Assembly (NCBI GenBank): GCA_907165275.2
Contig: OU015665.1
Location: 6,572,001-6,636,000, forward strand
Reading direction: 5' to 3'
From: Zygaena filipendulae
Lineage: Eukaryota > Arthropoda > Insecta > Lepidoptera > Zygaenidae
DNA length: 64,000 nt
In this document: positions 10,427 to 19,973 of the stretch, in pieces
Numbering within the stretch: position 1 is the first letter of the stretch
How the letters are laid out: the number at the start of each line of letters is the position of its first letter
The notes under the pieces: model-generated
Databases searched by the model: none
Told to the model about the DNA's origin: nothing
Seen by the model: the letters and a program-made list of their open reading frames with translations, nothing else
Position numbers and translations under genes: made by a program

Positions 10427-11323
10427 TTATCTTCTCATATTACTATCATGATTTCTCCCTTTTATATGATTGATGATCCATTCGACGTATGGACTGGTAG
10501 CTGTCACAAAACCGACATTTCTGGTGTTAAAAAATTCTCTCAATGATGAGCAATCTATGGTCTTGGACCTACTGTTAACTCCGACAACACCCGATGAGTG
10601 TAAAACGGGTCCACCGGAGTCACCCGGGCATAACGCCGCTGACTTTCCGCACTGCCTAGCTATACACATGACTGGATATAAATCCGCTGTACCGCATCTT
10701 TTAATTAATATTTTGAGAATCTGTAATGGAAATTTGAGTTCCAAAGTGTCACCGAACACGTTACCCGCCTGAGTAAATCCGTACCCAACTGCCAGAGCTT
10801 CCTCACCAATGAGTGTTGTATAATCGATTGAACTTAATCTACCATATTGCTTAAGAATTGTAGGATGCGTGTGCAGTAACCCAACATCATTGTGCATTTC
10901 TTTATTACTTACTTGTCTAAACCCAGGATGTATGATAGAAGAAATCACTTCACTGTATGTATTTTCGTCGTACAACGTACTTGTTACTTTACCATAACTA
11001 ATAACTTCTTTAAATTCAAAGTCAGCTGCATATTTTGATAGCAAAAGTGGTTTCTCACTCTGTATCGCAATGATGCAGTGTGCAGCAGTTAAAGTCCAAG
11101 ATTCCGTTAAAGTTGTACCGGTGCACATATGGTGGGAATAAGCTCTTTTGGTGGCATTATTTAGATCATATATCCTCATTTCCAACCTTACTATGTAAGA
11201 ATAATCGCCATCGGTTGCGTTGGTCCCACCTAATATACGTAGTTGCGACATTGTTTTATATACTTTTCTGCTAGTTCCATATTTTACCCAGCTCAAAATG
11301 TATAGAAGCAGAATAAAGTTCAT
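10427..11323 (-). CDS. Secreted S1-family serine protease, intact
   Basis: A 298-aa single-exon ORF with a signal peptide (MNFILLLYILSWVKYG). A short propeptide ends at Arg29, followed by the activation sequence ILGGTNAT. The full triad is visible: His82 (LTAAHC), Asp146 (HNDVGLL) and Ser236 (CPGDSGGP). Position 189 (chymotrypsin numbering), six residues before the catalytic Ser, is Ala230, not Asp, so trypsin specificity is unlikely and the S1 pocket should be neutral. The C-terminus is a basic tail, KGRNHDSNMRR. It is the second unit of the array, with conserved upstream DNA shared with the units at 13320 and 14481. The absence of introns is visible directly. Function beyond extracellular proteolysis (digestive, reproductive or immune) cannot be read from the sequence. 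Confidence 0.9.
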   Translation of the reverse strand: MNFILLLYILSWVKYGTSRKVYKTMSQLRILGGTNATDGDYSYIVRLEMRIYDLNNATKRAYSHHMCTGTTLTESWTLTAAHCIIAIQSEKPLLLSKYAADFEFKEVISYGKVTSTLYDENTYSEVISSIIHPGFRQVSNKEMHNDVGLLHTHPTILKQYGRLSSIDYTTLIGEEALAVGYGFTQAGNVFGDTLELKFPLQILKILIKRCGTADLYPVMCIARQCGKSAALCPGDSGGPVLHSSGVVGVNSRSKTIDCSSLREFFNTRNVGFVTATSPYVEWIINHIKGRNHDSNMRR

Positions 11324-11400
11324 GGTATCGTGATTACTGCAATACTGTTAAACCGAACATAAATATTTTATTGCTGTTGATGTTCAAATACAAATTAAAA
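11324..11400 (-). promoter_or_regulatory. Conserved protease core promoter, unit 2
   Basis: Reading the minus strand toward the ATG: an AT-rich TATA-like block aataaaatatttatg, then tttaacagt, then gcagtaatcacg, then the ATG at 11323. The same order is conserved upstream of the units starting at 13320 and (more diverged) 14481. Spacing suits a TATA box plus an initiator at ACAGT about 20 nt before the start codon. Confidence 0.45.
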
Positions 11401-11569
11401 TATTTATTGTATTCATGTGTACAAAGATGTTAACTTTATTCATTAAAAACAGATTTATGGTTGCCAATAAATATTTGTAACTAAGTACATAAATTGAAAT
11501 AGGAATGGGGACGAATGTACCTGACGTTACGATGTTCAAAGGTGTTTGAAAACCGCCTCTAATTTCTTT
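11401..11569 (-). other. Shared spacer and 3' end of protease unit 3
   Basis: This sequence is nearly repeated at 13398-13563: gtgtacaaagatgttaac, caataaatatttgtaacta and ggggacgaatgtacct are common to both. An AATAAA on the minus strand at 11440-11435 is a candidate poly(A) signal for unit 3. This shows that the duplicated unit includes the spacer. Confidence 0.55.
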
Positions 11570-11755
11570 TTATCTTCTCGTATTACTATCACGATTTCTC
11601 CCTTTTATATGATTAATGATCCATTCCACGTATGGACTGATAGCTGTCACAAAACCGACATTTCTTGTGTCAAAAAATTCTCTCAACGGTAAGCAATCCC
11701 TGGTCTCGCTTAAACTGTTAACTCCAACAACACCTGAGGAGTGCAAAACGGGTCC

Positions 11756-11768
11756 ACCAGAGTCACCC
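11756..11768 (+). repeat. Left target-site duplication (13 bp)
   Basis: accagagtcaccc occurs immediately left of the poly-T run and again at 12592-12604, immediately right of the insert. It is a perfect match. The 13-bp length is typical of target-primed reverse transcription by non-LTR elements. Confidence 0.92.
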
Positions 11769-12591
11769 TTTTTTTTTTTTTTTTTTTTGACCCAGGGAAA
11801 ATGCTTTATGCATACCACCGCCCCCGGGCCGGGGCGATGGTTATGTGGGACTCTGCCCTGAAAAGGGCAACCCGCCCTGAGAAGGGCGGGAATGCTACCC
11901 ACTAAAAACCCTGGGGTGTTCCTCCTCCGCGCCTGTTGCCGGGGCCGCGGGAATCGCTTTCGCATGCTCCGCAGCCCCGACGGCGCCAGCCCGTTGCCGG
12001 GCTCCTCCTCGAGGGGCACGAGTGCCCCTCAGAATGACGACGATGCGCCGGAACACGCGACGCACCGCCGCCCTCCTCCCTCTCGGGGACCTTGTGCAAA
12101 GGACGCCGGTCGGGCCCATGACCGGCGCCCAAGGCCCCCTGCGACGGGTCGGGTCAGTGGCCCCGCCGCCCACCACGACGGCCGCAGGGGGTGAGGAGGG
12201 CCGACTAGCTCCGCGCCAACACTCCCCTCCCCCCGAAGCCCCTCCACGCCGCCATTCACCGGGGCGGCCCCGTCGAGGCCGCAGAGGAAAACCATCTCCA
12301 CGGCCTCTAACCCACAGCCGCGGTGCTCGGAAACCGCGGCCCACCTCAGTCGCGCCGCCGCTCCGAAGGGCGACGGCGCCACCTACTCGGGCCGCCTCAA
12401 CACGGGTTTCCCCCAAAAACCCGGAGAGGCGGCCCAGTGGCCTCGGGCCGGCAGCGCCGGGAGCAGCTCAACCGGCGCCGCCGACTATACTGGCCCCGCC
12501 TCTGGGTCCCTCTTAGCTTCACCGTGGGTGACGAGTCCACGGCTACTAGAGCCCCCCCGCCACGACAAGGCGAGGACCCAATTCGGGGGGG
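11769..12591 (-). mobile_element. Non-LTR retrotransposon copy, 5'-truncated, GC-rich
   Basis: An 823-bp insert, very GC-rich against an AT-rich gene. It ends at 11769-11788 in 20 T on the plus strand, a poly(A) tail on the minus strand, and is bounded by 13-bp direct repeats. The last codons before the tail read CIKHFPWV, and the minus strand holds long arginine/glycine-rich open frames. I see no reverse transcriptase motif (such as YADD), so only a 3' segment is present, or this is a non-autonomous element. The composition and 3' end suggest a lepidopteran R1-type LINE, but the clade is an inference. Confidence 0.85.
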
Positions 12592-12604
12592 ACCAGAGTC
12601 ACCC
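12592..12604 (+). repeat. Right target-site duplication (13 bp)
   Basis: Second copy of accagagtcaccc. On the minus strand it spells the codons for G-D-S-G of the protease active site. Confidence 0.92.
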
Positions 12605-13320
12605 TGGCATGACGCTGCTGACTTTCCGCACTGCCTAGCTATACACATGCCCGGGTATATCTTTACTATACCATCGCATCTTTTAATTAATATTTTGAGT
12701 ATTTGTAATGGCAATTTAAGGTTCAGAGTGTTACCGTACACGTCACCCGCCTGAGTAATACCGTACCCAACTGCCAGAGCTTCCTCACCAATGAGTGTTG
12801 TATAATCGATTGAACTTAATTTTCCATATTGCTTCAGAATTATAGGATGCGTGTGCAGTAATGCAACATCATTTTGGGTGTCCATATTACCCGGTTCGGT
12901 AAACATCGCTTGTCTAAACCCAGGATGTATGATAGAATAAATCACTTCACTGTATGTATTTTCATCGAACAACGAACTTGTTACTTTACCATAACGAATA
13001 ACTTCTTTAATTTCAAAGTCAGCTGCTAATTGCGCTTGCAAGAGTGGTTTACCTTTCTGTACCACAAAAATGCAATGTGCAGCAGTTAATGTCCAAGATT
13101 CCGTTAAAGTTGTACCGGTGCATATATGGTGGCAAGAAGGGTTATTGGTGGCATTATTGAAATTATAAGATCTCACTTCCAACCTGACAATGTAAGGATA
13201 ATCGTCATCATTTGCGTTGGTCCCACCAAATATACGTAGTTGCGATTTTGCTTTATATATTTTTCTGCCAATTCCATATTTTACCCAGCTTAAAATGTAT
13301 AGAAACAGAATATAGTTCAT

Positions 13321-13400
13321 GCTGCCGTGATTACTGCGACACTGTTAAACTGAACATAAATATTTTATTACTGTTGATGTTCAAATACTTTAAATATTTA
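13321..13400 (-). promoter_or_regulatory. Conserved protease core promoter, unit 3
   Basis: It carries the same ordered blocks as at 11324-11400 (aataaaatatttatg, tttaacagt, gcagtaatcacg) with a few substitutions. It is still intact although the gene it drives is interrupted. Confidence 0.45.
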
Positions 13401-13563
13401 TTTTATTTATGTGTACAAAGATGTTAACTTTATTCGTTTAAAACCGATTTATGGTTGTCAATAAATATTTGTAACTAGGTATATAAGTTTAAATACGAAT
13501 GGGGACGAATGTACCTAACGATACGATGTTCCAAGGTGTTTGAAAACCACCTCTAATTTCTTT

Positions 13564-14481
13564 TTATCTTCTCATATTACTATCATGATTTCTCCCTTTT
13601 AGATGATTGATGATCCATTCGACGTATGGACTGATAGCTGTCACAAAAACGACATTTCTGGTGTCAAAGAATTCTCTCAACGGTAAGCAGTCTATGGTCG
13701 TGGACAAACTGTTAACTCCAACAACACCTGAGGAGTGCAAAACAGGGCCACCGGAGTCACCCGGGCATGCCGCCGCTGACTTTCCGCACTGCCTAGCTGT
13801 ACACATGCCCGGGTATATCTTTACTATACCATCGCATTTTTTAATTATTATCTTGAGAAATTGTAATGGCAATTTGAGGTTCTTAGTAGTACCGTACATG
13901 TTACCCGCCTGAGTGAATCCGTACCCAACTGCCAGAGCTTCCTCACCAATAAGTGTTGTATAATCGATTGAACTTAATTTTCCATATTTCTTGAGAATTA
14001 TAGGATGCGTGTGCAGTAACCCAACATCATTATGCGTGTCCTTATTACCTGTTTTGGTAAACATTACATGTCTAAACCCAGGATGTATGATAGAAGAAAT
14101 CACTTCACTGTATGTATTTTTGTGGAACGACGATCTTTTTACTTTACCATAACGAATAACTGCTTTAGTTTCAAAGCCAGCTATTAAACGCGACTGCCAA
14201 GGTGGTTTGTCACTGTGTAAGTCGACGATGCAGTGTGCGGCAATTAATGTCCAAGATTCTGTTAAAGTTGTACCTGTACAGACATGGTAGGAAAAAATCT
14301 TTTTGGTGACATTTTTGAATTTATATAAAATCTGCACTTCCAACCTGACTATGTAAGGATAATCGTCATCGGTTGCGTTGGTCCCACCTAATATACGTAG
14401 TTGCGACATTGTTTTATTTACTTTTCTGCTAGTTCCATGGTTTACCCAACTCGAAATGCATAGAAGCAGAACAAAGTTCAT
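13564..14481 (-). CDS. Secreted S1-family serine protease, intact
   Basis: A single-exon ORF of 305 aa with a signal peptide (MNFVLLLCISSWVNHG) and a propeptide ending at Arg29 before ILGGTNAT. His83 is in LIAAHC, Asp in HNDVGLL, and Ser in CPGDSGGPVLH. Ala occupies position 189, so a neutral S1 pocket is expected as in the unit at 10427. It is seven residues longer than that unit, mainly from the insertion MFTKTGNKDT before the catalytic Asp, which the interrupted third gene also has. That makes units 3 and 4 closest relatives. The C-terminal tail is KGRNHDSNMRR. It is the first gene of the array in transcription order, and all four are head to tail. Confidence 0.9.
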   Translation of the reverse strand: MNFVLLLCISSWVNHGTSRKVNKTMSQLRILGGTNATDDDYPYIVRLEVQILYKFKNVTKKIFSYHVCTGTTLTESWTLIAAHCIVDLHSDKPPWQSRLIAGFETKAVIRYGKVKRSSFHKNTYSEVISSIIHPGFRHVMFTKTGNKDTHNDVGLLHTHPIILKKYGKLSSIDYTTLIGEEALAVGYGFTQAGNMYGTTKNLKLPLQFLKIIIKKCDGIVKIYPGMCTARQCGKSAAACPGDSGGPVLHSSGVVGVNSLSTTIDCLPLREFFDTRNVVFVTAISPYVEWIINHLKGRNHDSNMRR

Positions 14482-14560
14482 ACTATCGTGATTGCTGCGG
14501 CACTGTTAAACCCAATATTATAAATAACGTACATTGCTGTTGATGTTAAAATTCAAATAT
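14482..14560 (-). promoter_or_regulatory. Protease core promoter, unit 4 (diverged)
   Basis: Toward the ATG: ttatttataatattggg, tttaacagt, then gcagcaatcacg. The initiator-like and proximal blocks match the other units. The TATA block differs, and similarity fades beyond about 120 bp, marking the edge of the duplicated unit. Confidence 0.4.
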
Positions 14561-16506
14561 TTATTGCATTCATGTGTATAAAGATGTAAACTTAAAATTA
14601 GGTATCAACATGAAGCCAAGTAAAGACTAGGCAAGTTTTAAAAATTTGTTTTAAATTGGAACAGTCTAATAAAATTAATATTTTATATACCTACCTAAGT
14701 ACCTATATCTTTAAGTAATATGAAAAATTAAATTTTATTGTTAATTTTATTCAATTATATTTAGATTAAAAAAAATAGATTATATCTATTAACGAAATAG
14801 ATGTTTTTGAATTGTTATTTGCGCTAGATTTGGTAATACTTATCTAATATTTAAAATGTATCTAAGAAGTACGTTTTTGTCCGACTTACGCATAGATGAA
14901 GATTTAATGAGCTGTGTGCACCCTTTTGGAAAATTGTAACAGTAAATTGGATCAAGTCTTGCTACATGCTCGACTTGAGTAAAATTAACATCACAACGAT
15001 GGCTTAGATTTTGATCCTTGATGTTTTGTAATTAGAGTTCAGTTTTGTGTGTCGTATCATTCGGATTACATGCTGGTTTAGTTTTTAGACGCGTTTGCTA
15101 TCGCCCCAGGGCCCAGCTGCAGCCGGACGCGGCAGGTGTCACGTGTTATCACATCGCTTACATTTGAGTCTATAAACAAACACATGCACACACCTTGTTA
15201 TTTATTAAGTAATAATTATAATATATTTTTGATGGGTGAAAGTGGAATGTGTCAGGAATGTCACTTGCCAACTCACATCTTTGCCAATTCGAATTTTGTA
15301 ATTAAAAGAGATTAAGTCGTAATACGAATCTTTGTTTGTAAATTTTATTATGATGATAACGCGCGCGTGGGTAAAACTAAATGTTTACAGTTTTTTTTTT
15401 AGATATTTTAGACGACATTCGAATAGTGAAGACCATCCTTCAATCTGGCTCTGGTTTAACTTTACACCCTGTATAACATTTTATTACTCGTTTATGTTTT
15501 ACTGTGTTATGATGTATTTATTTCCATACACATAAGTGACGATATACATCACGACCTTCCACTAGTTCTAGTTAAAACATCCATGTTATGTTAATGAAGC
15601 AGTTAGCATTGTTGTTGAGAATCCAATGCTGCTATGACCCCGGCGGCGGCGTGCGTGTATTGATAGTGTTTCATATTAATATCAGTGTTATAGGCTATGT
15701 GGCACATGATCTAGAGTCTCGTCGCATGTCACATTTGAAATGATTTAATGGTAGTACGCATAATAATCAGCACATAATATTATATTAATACCTCTATAAT
15801 CATTTATTTTTTTCACAATATATACTTGAAAATAATAATAAAAAAAATACAGTCGAATTAAGAACCTCCTTCTTTTTTGAAGTCGGTTAAAAAATCTTAA
15901 ACAAACTTTTCCCAAACAATAGCGGAGCGGTACCTAATCAAGGCACCGGTTGTTAGTTTTGTTATAAAATTAATTTTACATAAAATGCATTCTTCATCAG
16001 CTACCTAAGTCTTTTTCCGAGAACGCTGTCAAGTTTACGGGGTATCAATTCTTAACGACTCAACCGATCATCCAAAAATTTTGCATATATCATGTTGTTA
16101 CGGGTAGGATATAGCCCATAGGGTGTTTTTGTCCCGCAAAATACAAGTGTACACGTAAATCACTCTTTGAAAATTACAAGCATAATTCGATAAAAATAGA
16201 TGCTTACGGTTGGTTTTTCAACGAAGATAGTTTATAAGAATACATTTTAACATACTGACCATATCTGGAAATTAAGAAAGTTAACTGAAAAATTGTTTCG
16301 CTGAATGTATAATCTACATATATCTGTTAACCGAAACATTCAGAAAATGATTGAATACCTACTAGTTTGACTTAGGTACATGATCATTCTGTATTAGGTG
16401 TAGTACCTATAGTTAGGTATAACTTATCTCTCATTGTAACTAGGCAACTAGGCAATGCCACTCGTCGGTCAGTAATGAAAATAGTGCTATGATTCCTTTA
16501 TCTATA
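14561..16506. other. AT-rich DNA with one repeat tail
   Basis: No gene seen. A tail-like motif cctccttcttttttgaag plus tcggttaa at about 15864-15892 also occurs at 19755-19779, indicating an interspersed repeat end. A GC-richer patch lies at 15090-15140. Confidence 0.4.
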
Positions 16507-16813
16507 TCTATACTATAATAAAAGAGTAGAACCTGCGATTCTGTACAGAGAATATTTTTAAGAAAAATTGACAGGGGGCGATAAAAGAACAGTAACCAAC
16601 CACAAAAAAAGAGTTTCTAAAATTATTTTTTGTCTGTCTGTCTGTTCGCGATAATCTCCGAATCTACTGAACGGAGTGTCATACGGTTTTCACAGGTAGA
16701 TTAAGCTTAGCCTGGAACTACATATAGGCTTTTTTTCATTGAAATCGGATGTCGGGAAAAAAAGTTGTTGTATAAAAACCTCTGACGCGGGTGAAACCGC
16801 AGGGCACAGCTAG
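16507..16813 (+). mobile_element. Helitron-like element, long subfamily
   Basis: TC start (tctatactataataaaag) after A, and end gggcacagCTAG (16810-16813) before T. The terminal hairpin gcgggtgaaaccgc lies just before the end. It matches the reversed copy at 45377-45677 along its whole length. Confidence 0.75.
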
Positions 16814-16980
16814 TCTAAACTATTTTCTTACAAATAATAAAAAATCCGCCTTCAAATCTAGTTCCGAAAATATGGTTGGTTTCGATGATTGGCGAAGCGA
16901 ATATTTTTATAATACCTGTCCGCTCAGTTTCCCGTTCCATCTCTAAGGGGCTGAACTTCCTGAAGCCCTTTGTTTAATAA

Positions 16981-17450
16981 CTAGCTGTCCCGCGCGGTTT
17001 CACCCGCGATAATTTCGAAGTTCCCGCGGAATTGTTCCATACAAACTTTGCAACCCCTTTTCATCCCCTTAGGAGTTGAATTTTCAAAAATCCGTTCTTA
17101 TCGGATGCCTACGTCATATTTGTATGACGTACCCTCCAATTTTCAGGTCTCAACGATCAGCGGTTTAGGCTGTGCGTTGATCCATCATTCATTCAGGACA
17201 AAGCATTTTATATATATATATATATATATTTATGTAACAAATAATGCACTGAAGTACAACTTAAACAGAGATCATTAAAAATATTTGTATTTGAAAAACT
17301 CTAAAGGGAATTCCAGGATAAAAAATGCCATATATCCTTCTCTGTATCCCTGATAACGTGCATCTAAAATTTCATGATGATCGGTTTAGTCGTGAAAGCG
17401 TAACAGACAGACAGACAGAGTTACTTTCACATTTATAATAATAGTAGAGA
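16981..17450 (-). mobile_element. Helitron-like element, 'preceding CCCCTTAGGGG' subfamily
   Basis: The CTAG end is at 16981, followed by ctgtcccgcgcggtttcac. The internal block ccccttttcatccccttagg is shared with the copies at 24914 and 29116. It carries an internal (TA)n run at 17209-17229. The far end has acagacagacagacag and atttataataatagtagaga, matching the consensus start in reverse. Confidence 0.7.
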
Positions 17451-18484
17451 TTTTATGATTATAATCTAATTGTAAGCCGAAATATTTGCAACTCCACCTA
17501 AATACTAATAGGTTTACGAACATACCTGTTTAAAATGTTAGCTGGTTTTCTTGGCAGATGCCTGAGGCGTGCTACATTGGATACATAAGATATTATAATT
17601 TAATAATACCTAATATTATTATGTTTAGTAGGTACTCGCATTGAAATACCTACACCTGCAACAAGGCAGGTAGTGTTCTTATTAATATATAAATGTATCG
17701 TACTTTGTGTACTTGGTGGGTACCTGCTATCCAAGTAAATGGGTCATGTATGTAAATGTCTCAATAGCATGCTTATCTGAGCTCGTTTCGATCGTCTTGA
17801 TGGTATGTCATTAGAACATATTCTGTGTCCATAACTAGAGCAAAAGTATTCTTAACATGACACGAGAAGGATCCTTATAAATTTACTATGCGTGTTTATT
17901 TGTAAGATTAAACTCGTCACTTATGTCTTATTGCCTGCTGCAGGTATGATCCTGGAATAAGTGTAATTTTCGAATCTAAATCTATTATATGTTTTTGTAG
18001 CTGTTGTTGTCCTGAATAAACGAAAATAAAATAAAAATAAAATAAGAAGTTTTCGTAATAATGCCTTAGAACTAGAATTTAAAAAATCCTTATCAAAGAC
18101 CTTATCAATCTTATTAAAGACTTTTTTAATTGATTAAAAATATAGCCTCTTAAGTGCAACGAGTCAAATTGCAGCAGGTTATATAATATTATTCAGCATA
18201 AGTTAGGTAATTATTGTTGGAGAAATACAAGCATTTGGTATTTAGCACACTTATTTTTAAAGATTCAAGAGTTTTAGAGGAATTTCAAATACGAAATGAA
18301 ATAAAAATAAGAATAATGATATGAATTTGAAAAATGAAATGATATAAAAATAACTTTGGCAATACTGCAGGAGTGGAAAAGTTAAAAAAATCGCATTCGT
18401 TAATTTTGATGACATACAGATTATCATATCTAATGGCGCAAAGAAATCAGCAAGAATTAACGATCTATAAACCAGAGCCTTTAC
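17451..18484. other. AT-rich DNA, no gene seen
   Basis: No recognisable coding sequence or element; A-rich, degenerate AAATGA/ATAAAA simple sequence at 18290-18350. Confidence 0.4.
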
Positions 18485-18690
18485 CTGTTGATCAGGTGCA
18501 TTATACGCAATCGACCTTCTAGTTCAAAGGCAGTACAAAATACATGGTCCCATGTGTATGGGCTGTCATTACAGCAGAGATCGCAACGCCGCGCGCCGTT
18601 ACCAATGACGGTGAGACTTAATAGCACGGATGCAGGCATAATCACAGCCTTGCCCAGGTTAAGGTCATCATAACACACCGGAGAATCATT
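18485..18690 (-). other. Exon-like ORF of unknown identity
   Basis: A 206-nt open segment on the minus strand reads NDSPVCYDDLNLGKAVIMP and onward to GRLRIMHLIN. It is preceded by tattacacgcag and followed by AACAG/GTAAAG, so both splice-type edges are present. It is Cys-rich (CDLCC) and its base composition is higher in GC than the flanks. Its phases fit neither proposed hamlet exon. I do not recognise a family; an unknown exon or a fragment of a mobile element are both possible. Confidence 0.25.
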
Positions 18691-18849
18691 CTGCGTGTAA
18701 TACGAAGTTATTAGGGGAATGATGGAAAGTTCGTTAACATTTTCTGTAATCTAGTTTTTAAATGTTTTTGCTGTATCAAATAATCTTACTGAAGTTTTAA
18801 AAATGGTTGTCAAATCTCAACTTTCTTCAACTTTCTTCTTCAACTCATC

Positions 18850-18995
18850 TCTGTTCTTTTATGTTACGCTTTCACGCATAACTAGGTACTGGATCGATCA
18901 TTATTAAATTTTGCGCACACGTCATTGTCAGGGATACAAAAAAGAACATAGGGTACCTACTTTTTATCCCAGAATTCTGACAGGATCAGCTACTA
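18850..18995 (+). mobile_element. Degenerate Helitron-like fragment
   Basis: tgttacgctttcacgc, aaattttgcgcacacg and gaacatagggtacc match the middle of the other copies in order. The terminal hairpin is lost and only gatcagcta remains near the end. Confidence 0.5.
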
Positions 18996-19039
18996 TCATA
19001 CACACCTACATAGGTACTATCATCAATCAATACCATAAT

Positions 19040-19430
19040 AAAAACACAAAAATGCATTTTAAAAATGATAAAAAAAATATTGATTCAATGCAAAAGACAA
19101 ACACACACGTAATACAAATTATTATTAGTCTGTGCTACCACTGATCGGTTTGAATTTGGTGCCAAGCCCGCTTGTGTCTGCCCACTTGGGTTGTTTTGCT
19201 CAGAACAAGCTTCTCCACACACGCTCACGATCAATGTGGCGGGAGTGGACTTAGTTGTGACTTAGTCCATCTTGGGCCCACTCCCTATTTGACTTCTCAT
19301 CAACTTCGAACCGATCAGTGGTAGCACAGATCAAAAATAATATTACGTGTGTTTTTATCTTTTGAATTAAATCAGTATTTGGTCATTTTTAACTTTTTTA
19401 GTACTTATTGTAATGCATTTTTGTGTTTTT
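19040..19430. repeat. Foldback element of about 390 bp
   Basis: Perfect outer inverted repeats: aaaaacacaaaaatgcatt (19040-19058) and its complement (19412-19430). A second inverted pair lies inside: gtgctaccactgatcggtt and aaccgatcagtggtagcac. The centre (about 19160-19300) holds the non-repeated core. This is the architecture of a foldback or MITE-type DNA transposon. Confidence 0.75.
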
Positions 19431-19771
19431 GGAAGTCAGTTTTAATTTATTTGTTAAAATTTTGTTATATCTCTCTGAGTCAATTTGTAATTTATCTTAA
19501 TAACCTGATTGTTCTAAATTCAATATTAAAAAAAAGAGAAATAAATAAATATGTATGTCATTGCTTTACTGTCAAATAAATAATAATCGATAAAAATTAA
19601 ATGGTCTCTTATCAAGTAAATTTTTGGTAGTTTTCTTATAATAGTCCGCAGGTGACAATGGGACCAACTTGGAAGTACAAATACGAAAAGAATTTTCCAA
19701 ACCGATCTAACCGTCTTCGGGTAATATACATACATAAAAAAACATACATACATACCTCCTCCTTTTGGAAG
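19431..19771. repeat. Interspersed repeat 3' tail
   Basis: The stretch from about 19590, ending in catacatacatacctcctcc and then ttttggaagtcggtta, resembles the tail at 15864-15892. Such tails with CATA microsatellites are common at the ends of lepidopteran non-LTR elements; the assignment is inference. Confidence 0.35.
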
Positions 19772-19973
19772 TCGGTTATAAAGGAGAATCCGCGTGTCCG
19801 TTCACGCTAATCTTCGGAACTAATGAACTAATTGCCAAGCAGTTTTCACAGGTAGAGATTAGGCTTAGCTTGGAGCAACATATAGGCTTTGTTTTATTTA
19901 AACATAATGTCGGGAAAAAAGTTGTTGTATGAAAGCATTTCACGCGGTTGAAACCGCGGAGCACAGCTTGTAT
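19772..19973 (+). mobile_element. Helitron-like element
   Basis: It contains ttcacgctaatcttcgga, tagcttggagcaacatatag, atgtcgggaaaaaagttgtt and the terminal hairpin gcggttgaaaccgc followed by cacagCTTG. The final CTAG is mutated to CTTG. Confidence 0.6.

Larger units (their letters stand above)
11570..13320 (-). pseudogene. Serine protease gene split by a retrotransposon in its catalytic motif
   Basis: The 5' part (13320-12592) encodes a signal peptide, RIFGGTNAN activation site, His (LTAAHC) and Asp (QNDVALL), and reaches CQGDSG. Frame then runs into inserted DNA and stops at 12397, giving a predicted 307-aa fusion without the C-terminal sheet. The 3' part (11768-11570) resumes exactly at GDSGGPVLHSSG and ends with a KGRNRDSNTRR tail like the intact siblings. 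Apart from the insertion there is no frameshift or stop, so the inactivation looks recent. It is most similar to the unit at 13564-14481, including the PGMCIARQCGKSAA block. The allele cannot make a normal protease unless the insert were spliced out, for which I see no good signals. It could be polymorphic in the population. Confidence 0.9.

Noticed and set aside
11892..12754. Long Arg/Pro-rich ORFs on both strands at 11.9-12.7 kb
   Set aside because: They arise from the GC-rich retrotransposon insert and have no recognisable protein domain. Several cross the insertion boundary.
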